A stretch of 35,454 bases of DNA from Planctomycetota bacterium (GCA_029259935.1 JAJDEH010000117.1:1-35454); one strand, 5' to 3'. Positions 1 through 9,127 are shown, counted from the first letter of the stretch. Translations and numbers: made by a program. The notes: generated by a model from the sequence alone, not told the origin.

Positions 1-49
1 CGACGGTGTAGAAAAGGAGGGATGCCGCGGAGTAAGATTGTGGAAGCAT
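1..49 (-). CDS. Possible N-terminal fragment of a gene running off the left edge
   Basis: On the minus strand an ATG at 49 opens a frame that stays open to the window edge (16 codons). The peptide begins MLPQSYSAASLLFYTV, a hydrophobic stretch that could be the start of a membrane or exported protein. There is no clear Shine-Dalgarno. It lies about 110 bases downstream of aconitase on the same strand. Sixteen codons are too few to identify it, and chance is a real alternative. Confidence 0.2.
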   Translation of the reverse strand, partial: MLPQSYSAASLLFYTV

Positions 50-64
50 AGTCGGGTTAAGTCG

Positions 65-83
65 TTGTTCGCTCCGCGAACAA
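65..83. terminator. Perfect 8-bp hairpin downstream of aconitase
   Basis: TTGTTCGC (65-72) and GCGAACAA (76-83) form a perfect stem around a 3-base loop. It lies about 75 bases beyond the aconitase stop codon, so it may act as a terminator or mRNA 3' end stabiliser. On the aconitase strand no U-run follows, so a standard intrinsic terminator is not shown. An operator for the possible gene at the left edge is another reading. Confidence 0.35.
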
Positions 84-159
84 AACGAAAACGCCATGAA
101 CGCGAACTCTGCCACAAACCGCAACTCAAAAACACCCCGTCGGCATGCTCATCTTTATA

Positions 160-2877
160 TTAATCTTCCGTCAACAGCTTGCGCAGAACCGTCTGCAATA
201 TGCCGCCGTTGCGGTAGTAGTCCATTTCAACCGGTGTATCGATCCGCACCGTCGCTTGGAATTCGGTCGTCTGTCCATTATCACTCGTCGCGGTTACGGA
301 AATGGTACTCCGTGGTTGCAACTGGTCGTCAAGCCCAACGACATCAAAGACTTCCCCGCCTGTAAGCCCCAAGGACTGCCACGTCTGGCCGCCCGCGAAT
401 TCGAGTGGCAGCACGCCCATACCGACCAAGTTACTGCGGTGGATTCGTTCATAACTGGCGGCAATCACCGCCTTCACACCCAGCAGCATGGTCCCTTTCG
501 CGGCCCAATCACGGCTGCTGCCGGTGCCATATTCCGCGCCGGCCAGCACGATGAGCGGAGTGCCCTCTTCCTTGTATTTGACGGCGGCGTCATACACGGA
601 TAACTGTTCGCCGTCCGGCAAGTGCCGGGTCCAGCCGCCTTCGGTGCCGGGTGCCAGTTGGTTGCGAATGCGGATATTGGCGAACGTGCCACGGTGCATG
701 ATTCGATCGTTGCCGCGCCGCGATCCATAGCTGTTGAATTCGGTCGGCTGCACTCCTTTGTCCACGAGAAACCGGCCCGCGGGACTGTCTTGGGCGATCG
801 CTCCGGCGGGAGAAATATGATCCGTGGTCACCGAATCACCGAGTAACGCCAGGACTCGCGCGCCTTGAATCGGCTGGATGGGCGATACTTCCGAAGTGAC
901 ATCAATCAGGAACGGCGGTTCCTGAATGTAAGTACTCGATTCGTCCCAAGCGTACAGGTCGCCTTCGCTGATCGCGATCTTGTTCCAGGTTTCGTTCGCG
1001 TCGAAAGCGTGACCGTATTGCGTGGTGAACATCTCCGGCGAGACGGCCGTGCGAATCGCCTCGGCGACTTCCTGCTGCGTGGGCCAGATTTCCTTCAAAT
1101 AGACGTCTTTCCCGTCGGTGTCCGTGCCAATGGGTTCGCTGGACAAATCGATATCCGTCGTGCCGGCCAATGCATAAGCAACGACCAGCGGCGGACTCGC
1201 CAGGTAGTTTGCCTTGGTCAGCGGATTGACGCGGCCTTCAAAATTCCGATTGCCGCTCAGCACCGCGGACGCCACCAAGTCGCCCGAATTGATTGCCTTG
1301 GCGACGCTTTCCGGCAGCGGACCGCTGTTGCCAATGCAAGACGTGCAGCCGTAGCCAACCGTATGGAAGCCGAGTTGCTGAAGCGAATGCGTAAGGCCGG
1401 CCTTGTCCAGGTAGTCGCTCACCACACGCGAGCCCGGTGCCAGACTCGTCTTCACATACGGCTTGACACTCAGACCTCGCTCGGCGGCCTTCTTCGCCAG
1501 CAACCCGGCGGCCAACATCACCGAAGGATTGCTGGTATTGGTGCAACTGGTAATCGCCGCGATGACCACCGCGCCATGTCCGATCTGTTCGCTATGGCCG
1601 TTGTCCGCCACGGCGGCGGTACTCTGCAGTGCATGGTCATCCAGTGCGAAGCCCCGTTCACTAACCGGTGCCCGCAGCGATTCGTTAAACGAGTTTTTCA
1701 TCGCCGACAGCGGCACCCGATCCTGGGGACGCTTAGGTCCGGCCAACGAAGGTTCCACCGTGCTGATATCCAGCGAAAAAGATCTGGTGTAGGTGGGGAC
1801 CGTTGATTCATCGGTGCGAAACAGTGTTTGCTCTTTGGTGTACCGCTCGACCAGTTGGATTTCGTCTTCCGTTCGGCCCGTGCGTCTCAGATAATCAAGC
1901 GTCTGATCGTCCACCGGAAAAAAGCCCATCGTGGCTCCATATTCCGGTGCCATATTAGCGAGGGTCGCACGATCGGCCAGCGACATACTAGATACGCCGC
2001 TGCCAAAGAACTCAACAAACTTTCCAACGACGCCTTCTTTGCGCAGAGCCTCGGTAACGGTCAGCACCAAATCGGTCGCCGTCGCGCCAGCAGCCAGATG
2101 CCCCTTCAACTCGAAGCCGACGACTTCCGGCATCAACATGTACAGCGGCTGGCCGAGCATGACGGCTTCAGCCTCGATACCGCCCACGCCCCAACCGACG
2201 ACTCCCAAACCGTTGATCATCGTTGTATGACTGTCAGTACCGACCAAAGTATCGGGAATGGCGACCGGCCCCTGTTCGTCCTCGCGCAAGAACACACACT
2301 TCGCCAAGAACTCCAAATTCACTTGATGCACGATGCCGACATTCGGCGGGACGACGCGAAAGTTATCAAACGACCTCTGGCCCCACCGCAAAAATTCATA
2401 GCGTTCGCGATTCCGTTTGAATTCCAATTCGACGTTGGCGGCTAAAGCATCCTCGCTGCCAAAACGGTCGACTTGAACTGAGTGATCGATCACCAAATCG
2501 ACCGGAATCAGCGGATTGATCTTTTTCGGGTCGCCCCCGAGTCGCTGCATGGCACTACGCATCGCCGCCAAGTCGACGACGGCGGGCACGCCTGTAAAAT
2601 CTTGCAGCACGACTCGCGACGGTTTAAAGGGAATCTCGACTTTGGCCGGCGCTGCGGCATTCCAAGACGCAAGATTCCTGACATCGTCCTCGTTAACGAC
2701 ATACCCGTCACAATTGCGAAGCACGGCTTCCAGCAGGACGCGGATTGAATAAGGAAGCTGCTGAACCGGCGCGAGGCCATGATCTTCAAGGCTAGTAATA
2801 CGATAGATTCCCGCTTCGCCCGCGCCGGTGTCGAAAGTTCCACGGGAATTAAATGGGTCAGAGGTCGCTTGACTCAT
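160..2877 (-). CDS. acnA: Aconitate hydratase A
   Basis: Aconitase interconverts citrate and isocitrate through cis-aconitate in the TCA cycle, in the cytoplasm, using a [4Fe-4S] cluster. At 905 residues the protein has the length of the AcnA/IRP1 family. The three cluster-ligating cysteines are visible: Cys445 in [10 protein letters not shown], and Cys511 and Cys514 in [12 protein letters not shown]. Other family motifs are [20 protein letters not shown] in the N-terminal half and [18 protein letters not shown] in the swivelling C-terminal domain. The ATG at 2877 gives the expected N-terminus, with a weak purine-rich ribosome site (GAAGGG) upstream. No TCA neighbour is present and the gene appears to be transcribed alone. 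Family assignment is secure; whether it also binds RNA, as some AcnA proteins do, cannot be judged. Confidence 0.98.
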   Translation of the reverse strand: MSQATSDPFNSRGTFDTGAGEAGIYRITSLEDHGLAPVQQLPYSIRVLLEAVLRNCDGYVVNEDDVRNLASWNAAAPAKVEIPFKPSRVVLQDFTGVPAVVDLAAMRSAMQRLGGDPKKINPLIPVDLVIDHSVQVDRFGSEDALAANVELEFKRNRERYEFLRWGQRSFDNFRVVPPNVGIVHQVNLEFLAKCVFLREDEQGPVAIPDTLVGTDSHTTMINGLGVVGWGVGGIEAEAVMLGQPLYMLMPEVVGFELKGHLAAGATATDLVLTVTEALRKEGVVGKFVEFFGSGVSSMSLADRATLANMAPEYGATMGFFPVDDQTLDYLRRTGRTEDEIQLVERYTKEQTLFRTDESTVPTYTRSFSLDISTVEPSLAGPKRPQDRVPLSAMKNSFNESLRAPVSERGFALDDHALQSTAAVADNGHSEQIGHGAVVIAAITSCTNTSNPSVMLAAGLLAKKAAERGLSVKPYVKTSLAPGSRVVSDYLDKAGLTHSLQQLGFHTVGYGCTSCIGNSGPLPESVAKAINSGDLVASAVLSGNRNFEGRVNPLTKANYLASPPLVVAYALAGTTDIDLSSEPIGTDTDGKDVYLKEIWPTQQEVAEAIRTAVSPEMFTTQYGHAFDANETWNKIAISEGDLYAWDESSTYIQEPPFLIDVTSEVSPIQPIQGARVLALLGDSVTTDHISPAGAIAQDSPAGRFLVDKGVQPTEFNSYGSRRGNDRIMHRGTFANIRIRNQLAPGTEGGWTRHLPDGEQLSVYDAAVKYKEEGTPLIVLAGAEYGTGSSRDWAAKGTMLLGVKAVIAASYERIHRSNLVGMGVLPLEFAGGQTWQSLGLTGGEVFDVVGLDDQLQPRSTISVTATSDNGQTTEFQATVRIDTPVEMDYYRNGGILQTVLRKLLTED

Positions 2878-3373
2878 GGTTCATTTACCCTTCGCTCTGG
2901 ATAGGTACGATGAGTGTGTGTTGTTGGGCTTTTCCGCTGATTTTAGCGAATTAGTCGAGCATTGTCTGCGGGCCGACCCGAGGGCGTGTCGGCAGGCAGC
3001 CGCATCGTGCCGAAGTTTTCTCGTTGCGTCTAATCAGCAAGGGCCTACAACGGTGTCACCATGATCATTACGCAAGGGATCCTTGCCCAAGCGAATCCTG
3101 CTAGGCGTCGCGTTCATCGCCACGAGTTCGCTTTCCCTCGATTGTGGAAGCAGCGTCATTAGAGACCGCAACGTCGCTGGCGACGTGTTTGGCGACCTCA
3201 AGGGCGAGGCCATGGTAGGTGGTGGGAGTTTCGATCCTGGACGTCCGAGAACGTCCGTGCCATGAAGAAAATGTTTCCCGACGATGGTGTTTTCCGACAA
3301 AACCGTGATTCAAGGTCTTTCGGAAACAGGATTCGGATTGGGACGATGTAATGATTTCCAATGACGGTTTCAT
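2878..3373. other. Intergenic stretch between acnA and the next minus-strand gene
   Basis: About 500 bases without a convincing gene. It holds the candidate acnA promoter. A 60-codon plus-strand frame from a TTG at 3083 to 3265 starts with a signal-peptide-like stretch (MPKRILLGVAFIATSSLSL, then Asp-Cys-Gly) behind AAGGGA. The rest, rich in Gly and Asp, does not look like a known family. I treat it as a weak small-protein candidate and see no repeat or RNA gene here. Confidence 0.4.
2940..2968 (-). promoter_or_regulatory. Candidate sigma70-type promoter for acnA
   Basis: Read on the minus strand, CAGACA (2968-2963) and TAAAAT (2945-2940) are separated by 17 bases, matching the -35 and -10 boxes at 4 and 5 of 6 positions. 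Transcription would start roughly 55 bases before the acnA ATG. The match is moderate and unsupported by other evidence. Confidence 0.35.
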
Positions 3374-4219
3374 TCACGGCCGATGAGTAGCGCGGTAGCC
3401 CTGTTCTTCGAGAGTAGGGGAATAGCGGCGGATGCGCACGGCATCGACTGCATCGTGAAACACGCCGTGGCCCGGAATCACGACGCGAATCTCGATCAAG
3501 CCGTGAGACCCCACGCGCGGATCGCGCTCGGGGTGTACGGTGGTGAACGGCAACTGGATCGTCGCCCCACCTATCGGATCGACCTCCGCCGCGCCTACAT
3601 ATTCGGACCAGCGCCCAACCTGCAGCGGCGTTTGCACGCGGCTGTTTCTGGCTCCGCGCGTCGAGCGACTTGTGAACGCGGTTAGCCGCGCTTCAACCGT
3701 TGCATTGACTCGCGCGATTTGGCCGTCATTAGTTAACGGGAAGACGTGGATTATTAGGCCGTCAGGTTCCGCGTCCGCGTCCCAGTTCTCTAGTCTCGCG
3801 TTAAAACGAACCGTCCTGACGGGAGGCGAACCAAGCAGCCGTTGCGCGCGATCGGCGAAAGTCGCGCCGCTGCGATCAGCAGAGGGAACACTTCCTTCAC
3901 CACCCAACGCGGGCGGCGGCGTGGCCGCGGATCGCAGCAACAATACTGCGGATTTCAATTCTTCTGTCGGAATCGCTTCGTCGTTGTGGCGCGCCGTGGT
4001 AATACGGCCCCAGTCGATGGGACGCAGAACTGTCAGCGACGCCGTTCCATAGCGAAGCCACAGCCGTTCGGAGTCCGACCGCGCGTCGACGTAACCAGAG
4101 AACGTGCGACCGCTCTTTAGTTCGACCGAAACCCGTTCCGGCTCTTGAGCGTTCGATGGAATTCCGGCGACTAACGACAGCAGGCAAATCGCGACGACAG
4201 GAAACAGTGTGCGGATCAA
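3374..4219 (-). CDS. Secreted protein of unknown function
   Basis: I do not recognise a family. The frame extends upstream to a TTG at 4273, but a strong Shine-Dalgarno (GGAGGG) sits 8 bases before a second TTG at 4219, so I take that start, giving 281 residues. The N-terminus is then a clear signal peptide: MIRTLFPVVAICLLSLVAG followed by a cleavage-like IPSNAQ. After it comes a short beta-rich part (about 30-65) containing VELKSGRTFSGYVDAR, which resembles small barrel modules, then a low-complexity Ala/Pro linker (about 95-120) and a beta-rich C-terminal domain (about 130-281). No catalytic motif or further membrane segment is visible. It is probably periplasmic or surface exposed. It lies between acnA and a small exported protein on the other strand, and this context gives no functional hint. 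Confidence 0.75.
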   Translation of the reverse strand: MIRTLFPVVAICLLSLVAGIPSNAQEPERVSVELKSGRTFSGYVDARSDSERLWLRYGTASLTVLRPIDWGRITTARHNDEAIPTEELKSAVLLLRSAATPPPALGGEGSVPSADRSGATFADRAQRLLGSPPVRTVRFNARLENWDADAEPDGLIIHVFPLTNDGQIARVNATVEARLTAFTSRSTRGARNSRVQTPLQVGRWSEYVGAAEVDPIGGATIQLPFTTVHPERDPRVGSHGLIEIRVVIPGHGVFHDAVDAVRIRRYSPTLEEQGYRATHRP

Positions 4220-4497
4220 AGCAAATGCCCTCCAGGTTCGGTCGAATTCTCGGGTGCGTCTTAGTAAGGGCAAGCGGCGTACCTGTCGAGTCGCACCAAG
4301 AACGACGATCGCGAAAGTTGAGTTGCCCGTGGGACTTCCGCGCCAGCCAAGATCCCCAGCGGTCGTCGCTTAGCTGTGGAAGAAAGTCAACATGTTGCCG
4401 GAACTCAACGTCACCGACCGCGCATCTTGATGGGAGTGACCTAGAATTTTTGAAACGACATGGACTTCAGAGAGCCGACCAAATTCGGGAGCAAGCC

Positions 4498-4935
4498 GTG
4501 AATTCACCGATTCGAACAGTTCCGATCTCGCTGATTATGCTGGTTCTATTGGCGTTGTCCGTTGCCTGGATGGCACCGGCATCGCGTGCCCAAGTCGCCG
4601 GTGATGCGGCGGGCGACCGTGACGCCGCGCAACCAGCGAACCTGCAAGGCAATCAAAAAGAGAACGAAAAAGCGAAGCGGCTGCGCGAGGGCACCGTACT
4701 GGAAAAACTGATCGGACGATTCGAGAGTACGGGCGACCGAGTGACTTTCTATCCGCTGGAAGGAATGGACTCGATGCGAGTATTGGAAAATCTGGCGCTG
4801 GAGCGAGTCGCTCGTGAGTTGCCCGGTTTGAGTCGAGATCGCCAGTGGCGGGTTGCCGGCGAAATCACCGAGTATCAGGGCAGCAACTACTTGCTCGTCA
4901 GCCGCGCCGTGCTGCAGCGCAATGCTGGCCCCTAG
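4498..4935 (+). CDS. Small exported protein of unknown function
   Basis: The open frame begins at 4156, but its first third is not protein-like and overlaps the divergent gene. A GTG at 4498 preceded by GGGAG gives 145 residues with a good signal peptide (residues 1-32: a few charged residues, then LIMLVLLALSVAWMAPA and a cleavage-like SRAQ). After an Asn/Gln/Lys-rich linker, residues 65-145 form a compact alpha/beta or OB-like domain ending in GEITEYQGSNYLLVSRAVLQ. This type of C-terminal sentence (an element deciding whether a value is required, then strands) occurs in planctomycete exported proteins, but I cannot name a family. An ATG at 4537 would remove part of the signal peptide and is less likely. 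It is monocistronic; the next gene has its own promoter. Confidence 0.7.
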   Translation: MNSPIRTVPISLIMLVLLALSVAWMAPASRAQVAGDAAGDRDAAQPANLQGNQKENEKAKRLREGTVLEKLIGRFESTGDRVTFYPLEGMDSMRVLENLALERVARELPGLSRDRQWRVAGEITEYQGSNYLLVSRAVLQRNAGP

Positions 4936-5078
4936 CAGCCAGTTGAACCGTAACCACGCCCTACCTGGGCGACTCCTACACCCGATTTCCCCAGAAAACG
5001 GTTGGGCTCGCCGTCTCGGTCCAGCGGCTTCATTATCGAGCGCCTTTATCGCCCTGGCGGCGGAAATCCGCATCAAGC

Positions 5079-5106
5079 TTGACACCGTCACCTGGTGTAA
5101 TATCAT
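5079..5106 (+). promoter_or_regulatory. Near-consensus sigma70 promoter for the STAS gene
   Basis: TTGACA at 5079-5084 is a perfect -35 box. After a 16-base spacer, TATCAT at 5101-5106 matches 5 of 6 bases of the -10 box. Transcription would start near 5113, some 50 bases before the ATG of the STAS gene. A housekeeping-type promoter here suggests the partner-switch pair is not solely under the sigma factor it may control. Confidence 0.6.
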
Positions 5107-5165
5107 GGCCCATCAAAGCATATCCAAATTTCCATTGTTGGATCCCCTCTGCGCGGAGAAGATGA

Positions 5166-5525
5166 ATGTCCGAGTGTCGGCGAATCACGATCACTGAGGT
5201 TGGAGACGTTAGCGTTGTCCGCTTCGAGGATCGAAAAATTCTTGACGCGTCGAACATTCAGGAAATGGGCGAAGAGTTATTTGGTTTGGTCGAGAAAGAG
5301 GGCCGGAGTTCCCTGTTGCTGGATTTTTCCAACGTCGAGTTTCTGTCCAGCGCGGCACTCAATAAGCTGATCATCTTGGACAAAAAGGTGAAGTCCGCCG
5401 AGGGCCGCCTCAAGTTCTGTGGACTGAAGCCGGAAATACACGAGGTGTTCGTCATTACTCGCCTCACCCAATTGTTTGATATTAAAGATAGCGAAAAGGA
5501 TGCGCTCGAAGCATTTAAGGAATGA
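5166..5525 (+). CDS. STAS-domain anti-sigma factor antagonist (RsbV/SpoIIAA type)
   Basis: Proteins of this family release a sigma factor or other target by binding its anti-sigma factor, and are switched off by phosphorylation of a conserved serine. The whole 119-residue protein is one STAS domain, the normal length. The phosphoacceptor loop is FLSSAALNKL, with Ser61 or Ser62 the candidate site, preceded by the typical strand LLLDFSNVEF. The start at 5166 is preceded by GGAG about 8 bases upstream; an ATG at 5162 is in another frame. The next gene, 228 bases downstream on the same strand, encodes the expected partner kinase. No PP2C phosphatase or sigma factor is adjacent, so the output is unknown. 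STAS membership is secure; the biological target is inference. Confidence 0.93.
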   Translation: MSECRRITITEVGDVSVVRFEDRKILDASNIQEMGEELFGLVEKEGRSSLLLDFSNVEFLSSAALNKLIILDKKVKSAEGRLKFCGLKPEIHEVFVITRLTQLFDIKDSEKDALEAFKE

Positions 5526-5753
5526 TTCCTCGCGGAAGTGCCTCCGTCATTGGCAAGACGGCACAATTCTATCAGGGGGCTATCAAGTAGCCCTATCCGG
5601 GGACTCCGTGCCGGCCCATTTGGTGGTAGGCTGTCGATATGGCACTGCGACGCCTACTTCTTATCTTCACTACCTTCTCGGTTTGTTCTCTTCAACTTCG
5701 CACCGATTTTCCGGTTATTTCCGTGCGTTCATCGCAAACGCGAGTCACAAGCC

Positions 5754-6206
5754 ATGACGATTTCCGCTCTTGGAAACATGACACAAGACAAACAAACTTT
5801 CTCAACCAGTATTGAAATCCAAAGCGAGCCGGCTGAGGGTAAGCAGGTCATTGCCCAACTCCTGGACAAGCTGGCCGAATTCAATTGGGCTGAGAACGAT
5901 GTGTTCGGAGTGCATCTGGCGGTCGAGGAAGCGGTTGTTAACGCCATCAAACATGGCAACCAAAATGACCGAACCAAGGTGGTTCGAGTGCAATATGAGA
6001 TCTCCGCCGATCGCTTCCGAATCATCGTCACCGACCAAGGCGAAGGATTTGATCCGGAGGATGTCCCCGATCCGACCGACGAAGAACACCTAGAATTGCC
6101 TTCCGGTCGTGGCTTGATGTTAATGCGTAGTTTCATGACTCATATCGCTTTCAACGACCGCGGTAATCAAGTCACGATGGAAAAGGATTGCACCGGGACT
6201 AAATGA
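5754..6206 (+). CDS. RsbW-like ATP-binding anti-sigma factor / serine kinase
   Basis: This is a GHKL-ATPase of the anti-sigma serine kinase family, which phosphorylates the STAS antagonist and binds the target when unphosphorylated antagonist is absent. The frame is open from 5538, but the ATG at 5754 gives a 150-residue protein of family length; an ATG at 5778 is also possible. Visible motifs are the N-box EEAVVNAIKHGN with Asn63 as metal ligand, the G1 box DQGEGFDP (94-101) and the G2 box SGRGLMLM (117-124). It follows the STAS gene by 228 bases, long for one operon, yet the pairing is typical of partner switches. Its stop codon lies inside an 18-bp tandem duplication. Family is secure; the target (sigma factor or another protein) is not known. 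Confidence 0.93.
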   Translation: MTISALGNMTQDKQTFSTSIEIQSEPAEGKQVIAQLLDKLAEFNWAENDVFGVHLAVEEAVVNAIKHGNQNDRTKVVRVQYEISADRFRIIVTDQGEGFDPEDVPDPTDEEHLELPSGRGLMLMRSFMTHIAFNDRGNQVTMEKDCTGTK

Positions 6207-6232
6207 TCCGTTGTGACTAAGTGATCCGCTGT
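6197..6232 (+). repeat. 18-bp tandem duplication carrying two in-frame stop codons
   Basis: Two adjacent 18-base units (6197-6214 and 6215-6232) differ at two positions. The first carries the TGA of the RsbW-like gene, and the second carries a TGA in the same frame, so the duplication left a spare stop six codons on. Confidence 0.8.
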
Positions 6233-6249
6233 ATTGCCGGTTATCTTGA

Positions 6250-6265
6250 TCGAGCATAGGCTCGA
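6250..6265. terminator. Hairpin between convergent genes
   Basis: TCGAGC (6250-6255), loop ATAG, GCTCGA (6260-6265) is a perfect 6-bp stem in the 72-base gap between the convergent RsbW-like and trpEG genes. It could end transcription from both sides, but neither strand shows a long U-run. Confidence 0.3.
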
Positions 6266-6278
6266 AGCGAACTCTACC

Positions 6279-8459
6279 TCACGTGAGTTTCCGCACCACG
6301 TTTTCAATGAGACGGTGACCCGCCCGTTGCTTGGCGGTCATAATCGATTCGGGATGGAATTGAACGGCCGCGATGGGCAGTGTCTTGTGTTCGATACCCA
6401 TGGCAATTCCGTCGTCGGATTCAGCGGTCACGCGTAAGACTTCCGGCATGTTGTCCCGCAGGCCGTACAGCGAGTGGTAACGCCCGGCGGAGAATTCTTT
6501 CGGCAGTCCCGCCAACAGCCAGCCATCGCCGCACGAGCGAATAATCGATTCCTTGCCATGCATGGGGAAGTCCAAGACCGCCAGTTCGCCCCCAAAATGC
6601 TCGACCAAGGCTTGAAGCCCGAGGCAAACTCCAAACAACGGCAGCCCTTCTTCCAAGGCCGCTTCAATAACAGCGGATACCTTAAAGTCCTGGGGTTGCC
6701 CCGGCCCGGGCGACAGAAAGACCAAGTCGGGACGCCGCTCGTGGATCCGATCGATCACAAACTGTTGCGTGGCCGGAGTACTGCGAATGGTTTCCACCGT
6801 CGCTCCGGTTTGCCGCAGATAGTTGGCCAGCGTGTTGACGAATGAGTCTTCGTGGTCGACCAAAAGAACGTGTTTGCCCTGCCCCACCGTGGAAAGCTGG
6901 AGGTCGGTTGCCGCCTTGCCGCCCGGATTCCGCACCACGTCCAAAAAGGCGGCGGCCTTGAGTTCGGTTTCACGTTCTTCGGCTTCCGGCTCGGCGTCGA
7001 TCAACAGCGTGGCACCCGCGCGGATTTGGGCTACTCCGCCGAGAATACGAATCGTGCGCAGCGTGAGGCCCGTGTTGATGTTGCCGTCGAAACCCAGAAA
7101 CCCAATCGCGCCGCCGTACCAAGCCCGCCGCGATCGTTCGTGCTGTTCGATAAACCGCATCGCCCACAACTTCGGAGCGCCGGTCACCGTGACGGCCCAA
7201 GTATGCGTCAGGAACGCGTCCAAGCCATCAAAGCCGTCGCGCAACATGCCTTCCACGTGGTCGACCGTATGAATCACGCGCGAATACATTTCGATTTGCC
7301 GGCGGCCAATCACGCGGACGCTGCCCGGTTCGCAAATCCGCGACTTGTCGTTGCGATCGACATCGGTGCACATGGTCAGTTCGGATTTTTCCTTGATCGA
7401 ACTGAGCAGAGCCAAAATTTGATCGGCATCGCTAATCGCGTCGTCGCCGCGGGCAATCGTTCCCGAAATGGGACAAGTCTCGACGCGCTTACCGTCCACG
7501 CGGACATACATTTCCGGCGAAGCGCTGACCAAGTACTCATTCTCACCCAAGTTCATCAGCGCCGCATACGGAGCCGGATTGCGAACGCGCAAGCGGCGAA
7601 ACAATTCCGATGGCGGAGTGGGACAAGGTTCCAGAAAAGTCTGCGTCGGCACGACCTCGAACAAGTCGCCTCGTCGAAAGGACTCATGAGCGGTCCGCAC
7701 GAGACTAGCGAATTCGCCTTCCGACAGGTCGCGCCGTTTGTCGATCGAATCCTGGCCGACGTAAGGATGGCTTGCCCCGTCGCGCGGCATGCCGGCCGTC
7801 GAAGATCCGTTCACACAAAAATCATATTCGTGTTGGACCGCAATCTTTCGGCCGTGGTCGACGACCACGATCTGATCGGCCAAATAAAGAACAAGATCTC
7901 GTTGTTCCGGTGGAGATTCAATACGACGTTCGATCGGTTCGAATTGAAAGGCCAAGTCATAGCCAAACGCGCCATACAATCCCAGGTGGGTATCCTCGGG
8001 ACTATGAAACAGTTCCAACAGTATTCGAATAATCGAAAAAGTGGAGGGCTGCTTGCTGCGTTCTTCTTCCGGAAAATACCGCCCGGGGCGGGCGACGTTT
8101 CCGCGTAGGCAATCGGTGCCGCTATCCATTTCCAAGTCTTCGATGTCGGGCGACTGGCCCAACGCGCCCTGGATCGCCGACAGCAGCACATTGCCACGTT
8201 GGTTCAGAGCCGCGATCTCAAACGACCGATCGCGAGACGTCATGCGAATCGGCGGATTGATGAATCCGATATCCCAGCGTGTATAGCGGCCCGGATACTC
8301 GTAACCCGATGTCAGCAACACTCCGTGCCGGGCATCGAGAGCATCGATAATTGCCTCGATCGCTCGGGTCCGATCCACTGGATTGGTGGTCCGTTGGACT
8401 TCGATTCCCCCGGCGGTTTGGAACGTCACCGAGTGAAGTTGTCGATCAATAATTTCCAT
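6279..8459 (-). CDS. trpEG: Fused anthranilate synthase TrpE-TrpG
   Basis: Anthranilate synthase makes anthranilate from chorismate and glutamine, the first committed step of tryptophan synthesis, in the cytoplasm. Here the chorismate-binding component and the glutaminase are one 726-residue chain, as in the fused enzymes of rhizobia. Residues about 1-510 are the TrpE part, with family motifs such as TCPISGTIARG, MCTDVDRNDKSRICEPGS and VTVTGAPKLWAMRFIEQHE. Residues about 530-726 are the class I amidotransferase with LSPGPGQP, the nucleophile Cys612 in GVCLGLQALVEHFGG, and the His702/Glu704 pair in HPES. All catalytic residues are present. No other trp gene is adjacent. The start ATG at 8459 agrees with the family N-terminus. 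PhzE-type isochorismate enzymes share this fusion, but the length and TrpE motifs favour tryptophan synthesis. Confidence 0.95.
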   Translation of the reverse strand: MEIIDRQLHSVTFQTAGGIEVQRTTNPVDRTRAIEAIIDALDARHGVLLTSGYEYPGRYTRWDIGFINPPIRMTSRDRSFEIAALNQRGNVLLSAIQGALGQSPDIEDLEMDSGTDCLRGNVARPGRYFPEEERSKQPSTFSIIRILLELFHSPEDTHLGLYGAFGYDLAFQFEPIERRIESPPEQRDLVLYLADQIVVVDHGRKIAVQHEYDFCVNGSSTAGMPRDGASHPYVGQDSIDKRRDLSEGEFASLVRTAHESFRRGDLFEVVPTQTFLEPCPTPPSELFRRLRVRNPAPYAALMNLGENEYLVSASPEMYVRVDGKRVETCPISGTIARGDDAISDADQILALLSSIKEKSELTMCTDVDRNDKSRICEPGSVRVIGRRQIEMYSRVIHTVDHVEGMLRDGFDGLDAFLTHTWAVTVTGAPKLWAMRFIEQHERSRRAWYGGAIGFLGFDGNINTGLTLRTIRILGGVAQIRAGATLLIDAEPEAEERETELKAAAFLDVVRNPGGKAATDLQLSTVGQGKHVLLVDHEDSFVNTLANYLRQTGATVETIRSTPATQQFVIDRIHERRPDLVFLSPGPGQPQDFKVSAVIEAALEEGLPLFGVCLGLQALVEHFGGELAVLDFPMHGKESIIRSCGDGWLLAGLPKEFSAGRYHSLYGLRDNMPEVLRVTAESDDGIAMGIEHKTLPIAAVQFHPESIMTAKQRAGHRLIENVVRKLT

Positions 8460-8498
8460 GATTGAAGCGAGTCATCCCTAGAAAAACAAAGCAAAACA

Positions 8499-8534
8499 TC
8501 AAGCCGCCGGCCGCGTCCGATTTAGTGCCATCAT
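8499..8534 (-). other. Possible leader ORF upstream of trpEG
   Basis: An 11-codon frame (MMALNRTRPAA) starts at 8534 behind GGAG and ends 39 bases before the trpEG ATG, inside the transcript expected from the 8553-8581 promoter. It contains no Trp codon, so classical trp attenuation is not supported. It is also the tail of a longer doubtful frame (8499-8780). Confidence 0.25.
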
Positions 8535-8780
8535 AACTCCACGTCGTCGCCCCTTATAGGCGTGCGATTTTTGCTGTCCAACTCCAGTTTCAAAAGCGGC
8601 GCCAATCTGAGAAGAGAGCAGCGCGGCACAAGCCGCCCGGTAGTCCGCATGGCGAACACGCCAGCAAACGAACGGCACTCGCCGATCCGTTAGCCCCCCG
8701 TCTTGCGTCCAGCCAAAGCGGGGCAGTTCACAAAGCGCTACAGAACTCGAATCGCCTGCAGGCCGGCATTTTCCGCTCAT
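8499..8780 (-). CDS. Doubtful 93-codon hypothetical frame upstream of trpEG
   Basis: An ATG-started frame of 93 codons, on the same strand as trpEG and ending 39 bases before it. The product is rich in Arg, Cys and Ala with no recognisable family, signal peptide or membrane segment. The best trpEG promoter match lies inside it, which argues against it being a gene. I keep it as a low-confidence candidate because nothing else is visible in this stretch. Confidence 0.15.
   Translation of the reverse strand: MSGKCRPAGDSSSVALCELPRFGWTQDGGLTDRRVPFVCWRVRHADYRAACAALLSSQIGAAFETGVGQQKSHAYKGRRRGVMMALNRTRPAA
8553..8581 (-). promoter_or_regulatory. Sigma70-type promoter for trpEG
   Basis: On the minus strand TTGGAC (8581-8576) and TATAAG (8558-8553) are separated by exactly 17 bases, a good match to -35 and -10 boxes. 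The transcript would have a leader of about 85 bases before the trpEG ATG. The same box pair, TTGGAA-N17-TATAAG, is seen ahead of the ECF sigma gene. Confidence 0.5.
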
Positions 8781-9127
8781 AATTCTGCCTCCAATTCTGC
8801 CCTAAAACAATATTTGCGAAGGAGTTAGTTTCACCCCCGCATCCAACTCGGCGCGTCCAGCCCCAGCTAATAACGGTTGCAGCTTTGCAATCATTTCAAA
8901 CGGGGTAGGCACCGTGCGCGCATATCATTCCCCAACTGCCCATGCTCGCGGACAGCATCAAATGATGGTGAGTGAGAAGAAACCAACTCACAACCAACGC
9001 TAGGCAATTCCCGAAGCCCCATCAGACCTGCCCACGAACCGCCTCGCTACTGACCATTCTACAACATCCGAATCAACTCTGCACGATTGAGGTGGCGACG
9101 CCCGCGTGTCTCCGCTGAATTGATCTG
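8781..9127. other. Intergenic stretch with no recognised feature
   Basis: About 350 bases between the trpEG upstream region and the small lipoprotein candidate. I find no frame with a plausible start and protein-like composition, no strong hairpin and no repeat shared with the rest of the window. Confidence 0.5.

Noticed and set aside
865..1806. Long plus-strand frame opposite acnA
   Set aside because: It is the antisense shadow of a highly conserved aconitase; the product is Arg/His/Gln-rich with no family.
6852..8108. 418-codon plus-strand frame opposite trpEG
   Set aside because: Antisense to a gene with all catalytic motifs; composition is not protein-like.
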